From NCBI GenBank assembly GCA_041441455.1, contig JASDTB010000056.1, positions 5,041-69,040 of the forward strand: a stretch of DNA of 64,000 bases, given 5' to 3'. Below are positions 7,357-15,657 of the stretch, piece by piece (within the stretch, counting starts at the first letter, position 1; every line of letters starts with the position of its first letter). The notes below the pieces were generated by a model that saw only the letters and a program-made list of their open reading frames with translations, was not told where the DNA came from and ran no database searches. Origin of the DNA: JAFIHK01 sp041441455. Its GTDB lineage: Bacteria > Bacteroidota > Bacteroidia > Bacteroidales > UBA932. Position numbers and translations under genes: made by a program.

Positions 7357-8973
7357 CTATTTTTGTCTAAACTCTAAAGGACAGTAGTTTATATTCATCT
7401 TGTCGTATAATTTTACAAGAATATCAAGTCTCCGCTTAAAATCTTTATACTCTCTTTTATCTTTTTGCGACCATACAACTTCTGCCAAGGCTGCAACTCT
7501 TGGAAATACCATATATTCTGCATGTTCTGGATTTGGAATATACTCAGTCCATACATTTGCTTGTGCACCCATAATATACTTTTGCTCTTCTAATGCAAGT
7601 TCTTTTGGAACAGGTTCGTAGGAGTAGACTTTTGCTAGATTCGTAAATCCTCCGATAGCAAGAGGTTCTGTTTGCGGATCGAATTGGTAGTGATCAAAAT
7701 AGCAGTGACTTCCAGGTGACATAACTACATTATGTTTCATCTTGGCAGCCTCTATTCCCCCTTTTTCGCCCCTCCACGACATTACAGCAGCGTTAGGAGC
7801 AAGCCCTCCTTCCAATATTTCGTCCCATCCAATGATTTGTCTTCCCTTAGAGTTCAGATATTTTTCTATTCTCCCAATAAAATAACTTTGAAGTTCATGT
7901 TCATCCTTTAACCCGTTGGATTTGATTCGCTCTTGGCATAATGGACACTCTTTCCATCTTGTTTTTGGACACTCATCGCCACCAATGTGAATTAGTTCGC
8001 TAGGGAACAGATCGATAACTTCGTCAAGTACATTTTCTAAAAACTCAAAGGTGCTCTCTTTTCCTGCACACATCACGTCGTCGAAAACTCCCCATTTAGT
8101 TGCAACTTTATATGGACCGCCTGTGCAGCCTAAGTGAGGATATGAGGCAAGGGCAGCTAATGCATGACCAGGCATCTCTATTTCTGGAACAACAGTAATA
8201 TATCTTTCGGCAGCATAGCGTACAATCTCTTTTATATCTTCTTGCGTGTAGAAACCCATGTGTGGTACCCCATCAAAAATTGAAGATTTGGCTCCATGCC
8301 CAACTAAAGTCTCAGATCTGAAAGATCCGACAGTTGTGAGTTCTGGATATTTTTTAATCTCTATTCTCCAGCCTTGGTCTTCGGTTAGATGAAAGTGGAA
8401 TCTGTTTAGTTTGTGGAGTGCCATGTAATCGAGATACTTGAGTACAAACTCTTTTGGCATGAAATGGCGGCATACATCGAGATGAAGACCTCTCCATGCA
8501 AAACGTGGATAGTCATTGATTTCGGAGCATTTTATCTTAATGCTCTTTGATTTTGATTCAGTGGGAATTAGTTGAAGTAGTGACTGAACCGCATAAAAAA
8601 GACCAGCTTCACTCGATGCTTCTATTGTGATAGTTTTTTTCCCTATCACCATTTTATAACCTTCGGGGTGAATGTTAAGATCCTTTTTGAGGTTAAAAAT
8701 AATTCCTTTTACTGCTTGATTTTTAACTGGAGATGACTCTAACTTTAATCCGCATCTAAGTTCAATCCCTTTTTTAAGAGAGGCAACAAAGCCCGCTTTT
8801 TGATAATTTGCAGGGATTGTTATAATAGTAGAGCCATTAAGTTTAAAATACCCGTCGTTCTCTTGGTAAGAGACAGGCGCGGGAATGATAGGGTTGTCCT
8901 TGCCAGAAGCGGCAGCAGTGCTAAATAGTGCAGTGAATAAGGACATGATCATCAGGTAGTTTTTTAAGTTCAT
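7357..8973 (-). CDS. Secreted GH20 beta-N-acetylhexosaminidase
   Basis: 538 residues with a signal peptide (MNLKNYLMIMSLFTALFSTAAAS), a GH20b N-terminal domain to about residue 150, and a (beta/alpha)8 catalytic domain from PRFAWRGLHLDVCRHF. The catalytic Asp-Glu pair is in HIGGDECPKTRW (Asp333, Glu334), as needed for substrate-assisted hydrolysis of terminal GlcNAc/GalNAc. It would act in the periplasm or at the surface. It lies 3 bases after the GH16 gene, so an endo-acting enzyme and an exo-hexosaminidase are made together, which suits beta-GlcNAc-containing host or cell-wall glycans. Confidence 0.94.
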   Translation of the reverse strand: MNLKNYLMIMSLFTALFSTAAASGKDNPIIPAPVSYQENDGYFKLNGSTIITIPANYQKAGFVASLKKGIELRCGLKLESSPVKNQAVKGIIFNLKKDLNIHPEGYKMVIGKKTITIEASSEAGLFYAVQSLLQLIPTESKSKSIKIKCSEINDYPRFAWRGLHLDVCRHFMPKEFVLKYLDYMALHKLNRFHFHLTEDQGWRIEIKKYPELTTVGSFRSETLVGHGAKSSIFDGVPHMGFYTQEDIKEIVRYAAERYITVVPEIEMPGHALAALASYPHLGCTGGPYKVATKWGVFDDVMCAGKESTFEFLENVLDEVIDLFPSELIHIGGDECPKTRWKECPLCQERIKSNGLKDEHELQSYFIGRIEKYLNSKGRQIIGWDEILEGGLAPNAAVMSWRGEKGGIEAAKMKHNVVMSPGSHCYFDHYQFDPQTEPLAIGGFTNLAKVYSYEPVPKELALEEQKYIMGAQANVWTEYIPNPEHAEYMVFPRVAALAEVVWSQKDKREYKDFKRRLDILVKLYDKMNINYCPLEFRQK

Positions 8974-8976
8974 TTC

Positions 8977-9972
8977 TTAATACTTTATATAGTCATACAG
9001 TGCTTGCCCGGTTTTCAGTTTTCTAGATCCCTCCATCCACTTCGGCCACCAATTATTGATATAGATTTTCATTTTACTCGTAGGCATCCCTTTTTCTCCT
9101 TTATAGAAGCTATATTTCTGCCCATCTACCCAAAAGCTAATCTCTCCAGGGTAGAAATCTATTCTGTATTCGTGAAACTCTTTTGAGGGGTCGAATGGGA
9201 GTTCTACTTTATCACTAAAGATCTTTGTAGCCTTAATCCATATAGTGAAATCTATCTGATTAGTTTTATTATTCCATAGTTCAATATCTACCTCGTCTTC
9301 GTTATGCGGATTATATAAAAAGAATGTTGTGTAGGTTCCCTTCATTTTGCTTGGAGTCTTGATTTTGGCTCTGAAAGTTCCATAGGGAGGAACTACTCCG
9401 TCGTTTGTTGCAATCTCCCCACCATCTTTAGTGAGTATCGGAAATTTCATTTGCAAAAGTCCATCTTGGACGATTACATTTTCGGCCTTAAAAAAGCCTA
9501 ATCCAGGTGTTCTCTTCTCTATAACTCTCCACACTCTGTAGTCTAAATGGTCAAAATCATCGATATGGCGGAAGATCGTTGCAACTTTTTCTAGGTCGAC
9601 GTACTCTATGCGGACTGGGTCTGGTTCTTCTGGAGCCCGATCCCAAATGGCTACCCTGGCAGAAAAGTCACCAGAGACAAAGTCTGTGGAGTTTGGAGCT
9701 CTCCATTTGAAAGTCATTGTCTGTTCTTGTGAAGAGAGGGTTATTTGTTGAGACGGCACATCGAACCATCTGCCTAATGGGTCACGCAAACTTAAACCCA
9801 TCCAATAGGTGCCATCGCCATTTGTTATGACGGCTTTTAGCAGAAGGGTATCACCTGATTTAAGAAATGGATTGTCTACAGTAATTTCTTTAATTCTTAG
9901 AGTATCTTTTCCCACTGAGTTCAAACTGAATGAGAGAAAGTATATTAATATTATGATAAATCGACTGTTCAA
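8977..9972 (-). CDS. GH16-family secreted glycosidase with N-terminal beta domain
   Basis: 331 residues. After a signal peptide (ends about residue 21) comes an Ig-like domain of about 110 residues, then a concanavalin-like domain. HNEDEVDIELW carries the GH16 catalytic ExDxE pattern (Glu227, Asp229, Glu231), followed by the family's usual YRIDFYPGEISFWVDGQ strand pair. GH16 enzymes cut beta-1,3/1,4 glucans, agar-like galactans, keratan sulfate or mucin O-glycans; the paired GH20 favours the last group, by inference. The only available start is a TTG at 9972, because an in-frame stop lies about 20 bases upstream. Confidence 0.82.
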   Translation of the reverse strand: MNSRFIIILIYFLSFSLNSVGKDTLRIKEITVDNPFLKSGDTLLLKAVITNGDGTYWMGLSLRDPLGRWFDVPSQQITLSSQEQTMTFKWRAPNSTDFVSGDFSARVAIWDRAPEEPDPVRIEYVDLEKVATIFRHIDDFDHLDYRVWRVIEKRTPGLGFFKAENVIVQDGLLQMKFPILTKDGGEIATNDGVVPPYGTFRAKIKTPSKMKGTYTTFFLYNPHNEDEVDIELWNNKTNQIDFTIWIKATKIFSDKVELPFDPSKEFHEYRIDFYPGEISFWVDGQKYSFYKGEKGMPTSKMKIYINNWWPKWMEGSRKLKTGQALYDYIKY

Positions 9973-10026
9973 TTCTGGAGATTTTGTATAAAGTTATAAT
10001 AAATCTCTGATTAAACTTTCTAACAA

Positions 10027-10034
10027 TAACTTTG
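10027..10034 (+). promoter_or_regulatory. Bacteroidetes-type -7 promoter box
   Basis: TAACTTTG matches the TAnnTTTG -7 consensus of Bacteroidetes sigma factors and lies 23 bases before the ATG of the receptor-like gene at 10057. No good TTTG -33 element is present at the expected spacing, so this is a one-box match. Confidence 0.45.
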
Positions 10035-10056
10035 TCAAAATGAAAACGGTTAAAAA

Positions 10057-12396
10057 ATGAAGAGGATTGTATTTTTATTTCTATTTCTTGGTTTTACAAC
10101 TGTCTCTTTCTCTCAATCTTCGAATGAGGGTAGTTGGTTTACGTTAAGGGGATTAGTGCTGGATAAGTCTACTAAAGAGACTTTGGATTATGCAAATATT
10201 GCTATATATGATGCTTTAAACAAGGTTGTTGCAGGGTCAATTACAGATAACAAAGGGCATTTCAAGTTAAATATACCAAAAGGAGGCAAGTATAAACTGC
10301 AAATATCATTTTTAGGATATAAGCCATATGTCTCTGATTTAAAAATTAGCAGTAATATGACTTTAGAGCCTGTTTACCTAGAAAAGGATGAGAATCTACT
10401 TCATTCAGCAACAGTTGTAGGGAAGGCAGATGAAAGAAAAGTGTCAGTTGAAAAGACAAAAATTTCAATGAGCGGCACATTGTCTACTGTAAGCTCAAAT
10501 ATTACGGATGTTTTAAAGTCCGATCCATCAGTTACCATCGATAATGATAACAACATATATTTGAGAGGAAATAAAAATATCGTTATTTTATTAGATGGAA
10601 GGCCAACTAGTTTGTCGTCAATTAATTCAATACCAATGTCAGGAATTGACTATGTAGAAATCTTATCTAGCCCCGATGTAAAATCTGATGCTGAAGGGAC
10701 AGGGGGAATTATTAATATTGTGTCAAAAAGGAGATATCAAAATGGATATAGCTCTGTATTTCAGTTAAATTATGGGATACAAAATCGAGTTAATGGTAAT
10801 TTGGGATTTAGTTTTAAAAGAGATAAATGGGGTTTAGAAGTTGGATACTCAATTAAGAATGAAAATGAGAGTATCGAGAGTTATTTGAAAAGAGAGTTTT
10901 ATGTCAATGGAATGGTCGCTTCGGAAAATAGTGCGACATCATTAAGAAGATCTCTAGTTAATGGTTTAAATTCAACGCTCTTTTTTAACCTTAATCCTAA
11001 GAATCTCATTCAGGCTAATGTTAAACTTATGTTTCCATCGTTATTTACTAATCAAAACTTTTACACGCTTGGAAGATATAATGATATAACCTTCTCAAGG
11101 CAAACAAAAGAGGGGGCGATTGTTTATAAACATATTTCAACTCCAGGAAAACGAGAGCTTTCAACAGAGCTTTTTTTCTCTTTTACCAAAGGGTCTCGAC
11201 CTGCAAACTATTATGATTTTGGTATTTTGAACAGAAAGTCAAGTGGTGGTGGACATCCATCTGTTGTTACTCTCCAATCAGACTATTTATCATTTATTGG
11301 AAAATCAAAATTTGAAGGTGGTGCAAAGATCTCATTTAGATGGAATTCGTTTGATTATAAATTTTATAAGCGGATTGGTGATTTATGGCAGATAGATAAC
11401 CAATTTACAAGTGACCTAATACATGATGAAACTATAAGCTCTCTCTATTTTAATCTAACGTCTCCGTCTACTTTAAGATTAACCTATAAAATTGGTGCTA
11501 GAGGAGAATATTCCTTTTCTAATTTCGAACAACATACAACTAATGAGTCATTTGATAAAGATAAATTATCTCTATTTCCTTTTGTTTCGTTAGGTTATAA
11601 GATCAATAGTTCAAGTAACTTGGCTATTACATATAATAGAAGAATTTCTCGTCCGCAATATCCTCAGTTAAATCCATTTATTAATATGATTGATGATATG
11701 ACATTTGAAAAAGGGAATAAAAACCTGAATCCAGAGCTTACTGATAAAATAGAGTTAGCAGTTTCTTCGAAGATAGGTAAGGTAGATGTTAGAAATTCAG
11801 TTTACTACTCTTATACAAAAGATATGATAACTCAAGTCACAATGCCTTATTCTACTGATAAGCTATTATTGACCTACAATAATGTTGATAAGAGTATCAA
11901 AGTTGGGAATGATTTTGATTTATCGACAAAGGTTTCAAAATGGCTTGACTTAAATCTTGCAGCATCGTTGTATTATAATGATTTTACTATTTCTTCGGAT
12001 GTACTTGGTGTAAACAATAGGGGAGTAGGGTTTCAAAATCTAATAAGGCTAAATATCTATCCCGATAAAAACATGGATATCCAGGTCTCTCATAACTATG
12101 TTAGTACGCAAAGGTTGCCACAATTTGTGGTTAACCCTCAAAATGTGATTGATTTAAGTGCAAAAAGACGTTTTATCGGGGGGAAACTTGCAATTTCAGT
12201 TGCAATATCTGATCTTCTGAATAGTAAAGAGTGGATAGTAAATAGCGATAATTCGTTTTTTAAAATTAGCAATAGGAGTAAAAGTAACTCCAGAATTCTC
12301 TGGATTGGGATGACAATTAATCTTAATTCATTTAAGATAAGGCAGAAAGAGGATAAATCTCTCTCGGAAGAGGGAATTATAAAACTTGGTTATTGA
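10057..12396 (+). CDS. TonB-dependent-receptor-like outer membrane protein
   Basis: 779 residues. Signal peptide to about residue 20 (TVSFSQ), a CarboxypepD_reg-like domain (about 28-110, LRGLVLDKSTKETLDYANIA), a plug-like region (about 120-230, VTIDNDNNIYLRGNKNIVIL and SDAEGTGGIINIVSK), then a beta-barrel (OMP_b-brl_3 type). Proteins of this type are smaller than SusC and usually occur without a SusD partner, as here. No adjacent gene points to a substrate. Its end overlaps the convergent P-type ATPase gene by 20 bases. Whether it transports or has only a structural role cannot be told. Confidence 0.88.
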   Translation: MKRIVFLFLFLGFTTVSFSQSSNEGSWFTLRGLVLDKSTKETLDYANIAIYDALNKVVAGSITDNKGHFKLNIPKGGKYKLQISFLGYKPYVSDLKISSNMTLEPVYLEKDENLLHSATVVGKADERKVSVEKTKISMSGTLSTVSSNITDVLKSDPSVTIDNDNNIYLRGNKNIVILLDGRPTSLSSINSIPMSGIDYVEILSSPDVKSDAEGTGGIINIVSKRRYQNGYSSVFQLNYGIQNRVNGNLGFSFKRDKWGLEVGYSIKNENESIESYLKREFYVNGMVASENSATSLRRSLVNGLNSTLFFNLNPKNLIQANVKLMFPSLFTNQNFYTLGRYNDITFSRQTKEGAIVYKHISTPGKRELSTELFFSFTKGSRPANYYDFGILNRKSSGGGHPSVVTLQSDYLSFIGKSKFEGGAKISFRWNSFDYKFYKRIGDLWQIDNQFTSDLIHDETISSLYFNLTSPSTLRLTYKIGARGEYSFSNFEQHTTNESFDKDKLSLFPFVSLGYKINSSSNLAITYNRRISRPQYPQLNPFINMIDDMTFEKGNKNLNPELTDKIELAVSSKIGKVDVRNSVYYSYTKDMITQVTMPYSTDKLLLTYNNVDKSIKVGNDFDLSTKVSKWLDLNLAASLYYNDFTISSDVLGVNNRGVGFQNLIRLNIYPDKNMDIQVSHNYVSTQRLPQFVVNPQNVIDLSAKRRFIGGKLAISVAISDLLNSKEWIVNSDNSFFKISNRSKSNSRILWIGMTINLNSFKIRQKEDKSLSEEGIIKLGY

Positions 12397-14917
12397 TTCT
12401 TTTATAAAGTTCAAATCCAAGAATACTGAACAGACCTGCAGTAGCAGAGAGTGCAATTTCGTACCACTTAAGTGAACTGAATTGAAATAGTGATTGGAAG
12501 AATGGAACTTCTAGAACAATAATCAAAAAGAAAAGTGCACCTCCTAAAACCCATTTAACTGTACTATTGGGAGTTCTGATTATAGTGAATATGTTCTGTT
12601 TCCATGATCTGTTGGAAAGTATGATTGATATGTTAGAGACAATCAGGGTGATGAATGACATGGTTCTAACCTCTTTTTCATTTAGTCCAACATATAATCC
12701 AATGAAATAGACTAATAGTGTTATTATTAATACATTAACGCCTTGTAGACAGCTCATTATGATTTTCTTTGAACCAAAGAATGGTTGATCTGCTTTTCTC
12801 GGGGCCCTTTTCATAATATCTTTTTCTGCTTCTTCTGCTTCAAAGATCACCGAACACGAAGGATCGATAATGAGTTCTAAGAAGACTATGTGTACTGGCC
12901 AGAGAATTAGAGGAAGGTCGGCAGTTAATACAGGAATCAGTGAAAGACCTGCAATTGGAACGTGGATTGCAAAGATATATCCTAGAGCCTTTTGTAAGTT
13001 GTCAAAAATTCTTCTGCCCATTTTGATTGCACCTACAATCGAGGCAAAATTGTCGTCCATCAGTACTAAAGCGGATGCTTCACGAGCTACATCTGTTCCC
13101 TTTTCGCCCATAGCTATCCCAATATGGGCTGCCTTAAGCGCAGGAGCATCATTAACGCCGTCTCCTGTCATCGCCACCACTTCGCCGTTTCTCTTTAGAG
13201 CATTCACTAGCTTAAGTTTCTGTTCTGGAATTACCCTTGCAAAAATGTTAACATGTTTGATTCTTTCACTCAGCTCCTCTTCGCTCATTGCTGCCAACTC
13301 TTGCCCAGTGATTACATTTTCGGGGGTCTCAATTCCAATCTCTTTACCAATATTGGAGGCTGTGATAGGATAGTCTCCGGTTATCATAATTACTCTGATT
13401 CCTGCTTCGCGACACTCTTTTACCGCTAATGGAACCTCTTCTCGGATAGGGTCGGAGAGACCAATAAGTCCTATAAATTCAAAATCGAAATCGTGTTGAA
13501 TTTCGGGTAGAGTTTTATCGATTACATGAGCTTTTGCTACTCCCAGTACTCTTAACCCTTTTGCTGCCATTTCTGATACTGCCTTTTCATAAATGGCAAT
13601 TTTCTCAATAGGGAGATGGCATAGGTCGAAAATTGCTTCGGGAGCACCCTTGGCGGCTATTACTTTTTGGTTTGAGGCTGGATTTATGAATACTCTGGAC
13701 ATTGCAAGCATCTCTTTTGAAAGAGGGTACTCTTTGACCATTGTCCAGTCTGTATGAATATGTTCGGTTTCGCTCATATGTTTCTCTCCAATCAAAATAA
13801 TCGCCTTTTCCATTGGGTCGAAAGGATTGACTTGGCTAGATAGAATTCCGAATTCAATAATATCGTGATACTCTTCTGGCACTCCGTTGCTTGCTACTGT
13901 GTAATTTACGTGGTCTCTATTGTAGAGTGCTGTGACAGTCATCTTGTTTTTGGTAATCGTTCCCGTTTTGTCGCTGCAAAGAACAGTAGCAGAGCCTAAT
14001 GTCTCAATTGCCGATGGACGGCGGGTGAGGACACTTTTTCGAGACATTCTCCAAGCTCCAATTGCCATAAAGATAGTGAGCACAACTGGAAACTCTTCGG
14101 GGAGCATCGCCATTGCAAGGGTAATGCCTGCAAGGAAGCCTTTTAATAAATCGCCTCTAGTGAGAGTGAATATAACGATGACAGAGATACATAGAATTGC
14201 TCCCATAATTGCAAGTCTCTTCACTAAGACTCCCATCTCTCTCTTAAGTTTTGTAGGCTCCTCCTCTTCAGATTCTAAAGCCTTCCCAATTTTCCCAATT
14301 TCTGTATTTGACCCAATCGCGATTACTCTTGCAACAGCATTTCCTTGGACAATCATCGAACCTGAGTAGACATAAGGTAGATCGTCTCCACCTGGGGTAA
14401 AGCTCTGTTCATTCTCTTCTGCCTCGCGTTTTCTTACTGGCACAGACTCTCCAGTTAAAAGAGATTCGTCTGCCGATAAATTATTGCAAGTGAGGATTAT
14501 TGCGTCTGCAGGAACTCTGTCGCCCTCTTGTAAAACAATTAAATCATCTTTTACAACCTCTCTTCCGGCAACTCTGCGTGTCTCTCCATCTCTGATCACT
14601 AAAGCTCTTGGACTTGCTAAATCTTTTAATGCATCCAAGGCCTTCTCTGTTTTCCGCTCTTGATAGTATTCGATACCCATGATCACAAAAACGAAGCTCA
14701 TCAACATGATCCCTTCGTTAATGTCGCCAAGAATAAGATAGAGCGTTCCGCAGGCTACTAAGAGCATAAACATTGGCTCTTTAATAATTCCTGCTGCAAT
14801 ATAAAGTGCACCTCTTTTTTTTGAGCCAGGAAGCTCATTCAAACCATCTCGTTTTTGTTTTTCGGCTACCTCTTTTTCCGATAAACCGTTGAATCGAGAG
14901 TTGTCGTTGATTGTCAT
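12377..14917 (-). CDS. P-type ATPase, calcium/cation-translocating (P2A-like)
   Basis: 846 residues with the complete P-type core: actuator TGES at 155-158, PEEFP in TM4 at 273-277, phosphorylation site DKTGT at Asp316, KGAPEA in the nucleotide-binding domain, TGD and MTGDGVNDAPALK hinge motifs, and six C-terminal membrane helices. The N-terminal cation-ATPase domain (LSEKEVAEKQKRDGLNELP) and the PEE(F)P motif place it with P2-type Ca2+/Mn2+ pumps and against heavy-metal P1B pumps; there is no metal-binding N-terminal repeat and no CPC. It follows the MarR gene by 10 bases, an uncommon regulator for this class. Exact ion not resolved. Confidence 0.92.
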   Translation of the reverse strand: MTINDNSRFNGLSEKEVAEKQKRDGLNELPGSKKRGALYIAAGIIKEPMFMLLVACGTLYLILGDINEGIMLMSFVFVIMGIEYYQERKTEKALDALKDLASPRALVIRDGETRRVAGREVVKDDLIVLQEGDRVPADAIILTCNNLSADESLLTGESVPVRKREAEENEQSFTPGGDDLPYVYSGSMIVQGNAVARVIAIGSNTEIGKIGKALESEEEEPTKLKREMGVLVKRLAIMGAILCISVIVIFTLTRGDLLKGFLAGITLAMAMLPEEFPVVLTIFMAIGAWRMSRKSVLTRRPSAIETLGSATVLCSDKTGTITKNKMTVTALYNRDHVNYTVASNGVPEEYHDIIEFGILSSQVNPFDPMEKAIILIGEKHMSETEHIHTDWTMVKEYPLSKEMLAMSRVFINPASNQKVIAAKGAPEAIFDLCHLPIEKIAIYEKAVSEMAAKGLRVLGVAKAHVIDKTLPEIQHDFDFEFIGLIGLSDPIREEVPLAVKECREAGIRVIMITGDYPITASNIGKEIGIETPENVITGQELAAMSEEELSERIKHVNIFARVIPEQKLKLVNALKRNGEVVAMTGDGVNDAPALKAAHIGIAMGEKGTDVAREASALVLMDDNFASIVGAIKMGRRIFDNLQKALGYIFAIHVPIAGLSLIPVLTADLPLILWPVHIVFLELIIDPSCSVIFEAEEAEKDIMKRAPRKADQPFFGSKKIIMSCLQGVNVLIITLLVYFIGLYVGLNEKEVRTMSFITLIVSNISIILSNRSWKQNIFTIIRTPNSTVKWVLGGALFFLIIVLEVPFFQSLFQFSSLKWYEIALSATAGLFSILGFELYKRINNQVL

Positions 14918-14927
14918 TGTGTTTGTG

Positions 14928-15329
14928 TTATTTTGTGATTTTTGAGATGAGTTGCTGGAGAGTTGTAACCTCTTCGTTTGTAAGTTTGGCGCGAATGATA
15001 TCGATGATCAGTTTGTGAGCTGCGTTGTGCAAGTAGTTGATTATAATTGCTTTTTCGCTGAGGTGAATGTGTGCGCTTCGTCTGTCAGAATCGGATTTTA
15101 CTCGAGTTATATATCCCTTGTCTTCTAGTTTGTCGAGAGTGATTTTAACTGTTGGTTTTTTTAGGTTCAGGACCTTTGAGAGTTCTGTCAAGTTTGGATT
15201 CACAAGCCCAGCGATAGCCTCAATGTACTTTACTTGAGATGGAGTTATGTCGGTTATTCCAGAGTTTGTCCATACAGAGTGTTCTGTATCAGTTATTAAT
15301 TCTGTTAATCGGGCTATCTGCTCTTCCAT
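14928..15329 (-). CDS. MarR-family transcriptional regulator
   Basis: About 133 residues with the MarR winged-helix core: PSQVKYIEAI, LTELSKVLNLKKPTVKITLDK (helix-turn-helix) and DKGYITRVKSDSDRRSAHIHL (wing, with the conserved D-x-D-R-R). A TTG at 15350 would add seven residues; the ATG at 15329 (MEEQIARL) is preferred. A strong dyad at 15354-15373 lies just upstream, consistent with autorepression of the MarR-ATPase transcript. The ligand is unknown; MarR proteins usually sense phenolic compounds or oxidants. Confidence 0.9.
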   Translation of the reverse strand: MEEQIARLTELITDTEHSVWTNSGITDITPSQVKYIEAIAGLVNPNLTELSKVLNLKKPTVKITLDKLEDKGYITRVKSDSDRRSAHIHLSEKAIIINYLHNAAHKLIIDIIRAKLTNEEVTTLQQLISKITK

Positions 15330-15353
15330 TATTTGTTTATTTTTCTGCAAATA

Positions 15354-15373
15354 TAGTTAGATGCGTCTAACTA
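15354..15373. promoter_or_regulatory. Putative MarR operator
   Basis: TAGTTAGA (15354-15361) and TCTAACTA (15366-15373) form a perfect 8-bp inverted repeat with spacer TGCG. The half-site TTAG(A)...(T)CTAA and the overall size fit MarR-family boxes, and the repeat sits 24 bases upstream of the MarR ATG. Confidence 0.7.
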
Positions 15374-15625
15374 AAAAATTTTTCTTAGATTCATCCTAAA
15401 CTTGGAATTGAAATTAAGGGGAAAGTATTTGTTAAAGAGGCAACAAATGCATCAGGAACTGAGATCTCTTTCACTACACTTAGAGGAGAGTAGTGTTGTG
15501 CGTGTTGCGCCAGAGGGTGCTAGAAATATCTACAACAGTTCGGATGAGAAGCGAGTGCAGAAAGATGCTTTGTGGCTTAAATAAAAAGAGTTGCGCTAGA
15601 CTTTACTGCATAGGTATAAGAAAGA
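15374..15625. other. Gene-poor stretch between MarR and the M16 terminator
   Basis: With the MarR start at 15329, 328 bases separate it from the end of the M16 gene. They hold the MarR dyad, the terminator hairpin at 15626, and about 250 bases in which I see no convincing gene, RNA or repeat. One 60-codon plus-strand frame (15402-15584) has no recognisable features and was not called. Confidence 0.5.
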
Positions 15626-15646
15626 AGGCTGCTTTTAAAGCAGCCT
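15626..15646 (-). terminator. Hairpin terminator of the minus-strand M16 unit
   Basis: AGGCTGCTTT and AAAGCAGCCT are perfect 10-bp complementary arms around a single T. The hairpin lies 12 bases beyond the M16 stop at 15658. On the minus strand it is followed by a moderately T-rich run (TCTTTCTTAT). Confidence 0.75.
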
Positions 15647-15657
15647 ATCTAATTTAA

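Noticed and set aside
12870..14369. Long frames opposite the P-type ATPase and other large genes
   Set aside because: Antisense shadows of well-supported genes, without start context or domain content.
15402..15584. 60-codon plus-strand frame between MarR and M16
   Set aside because: No domain, signal, promoter or partner; composition not convincing as a gene.
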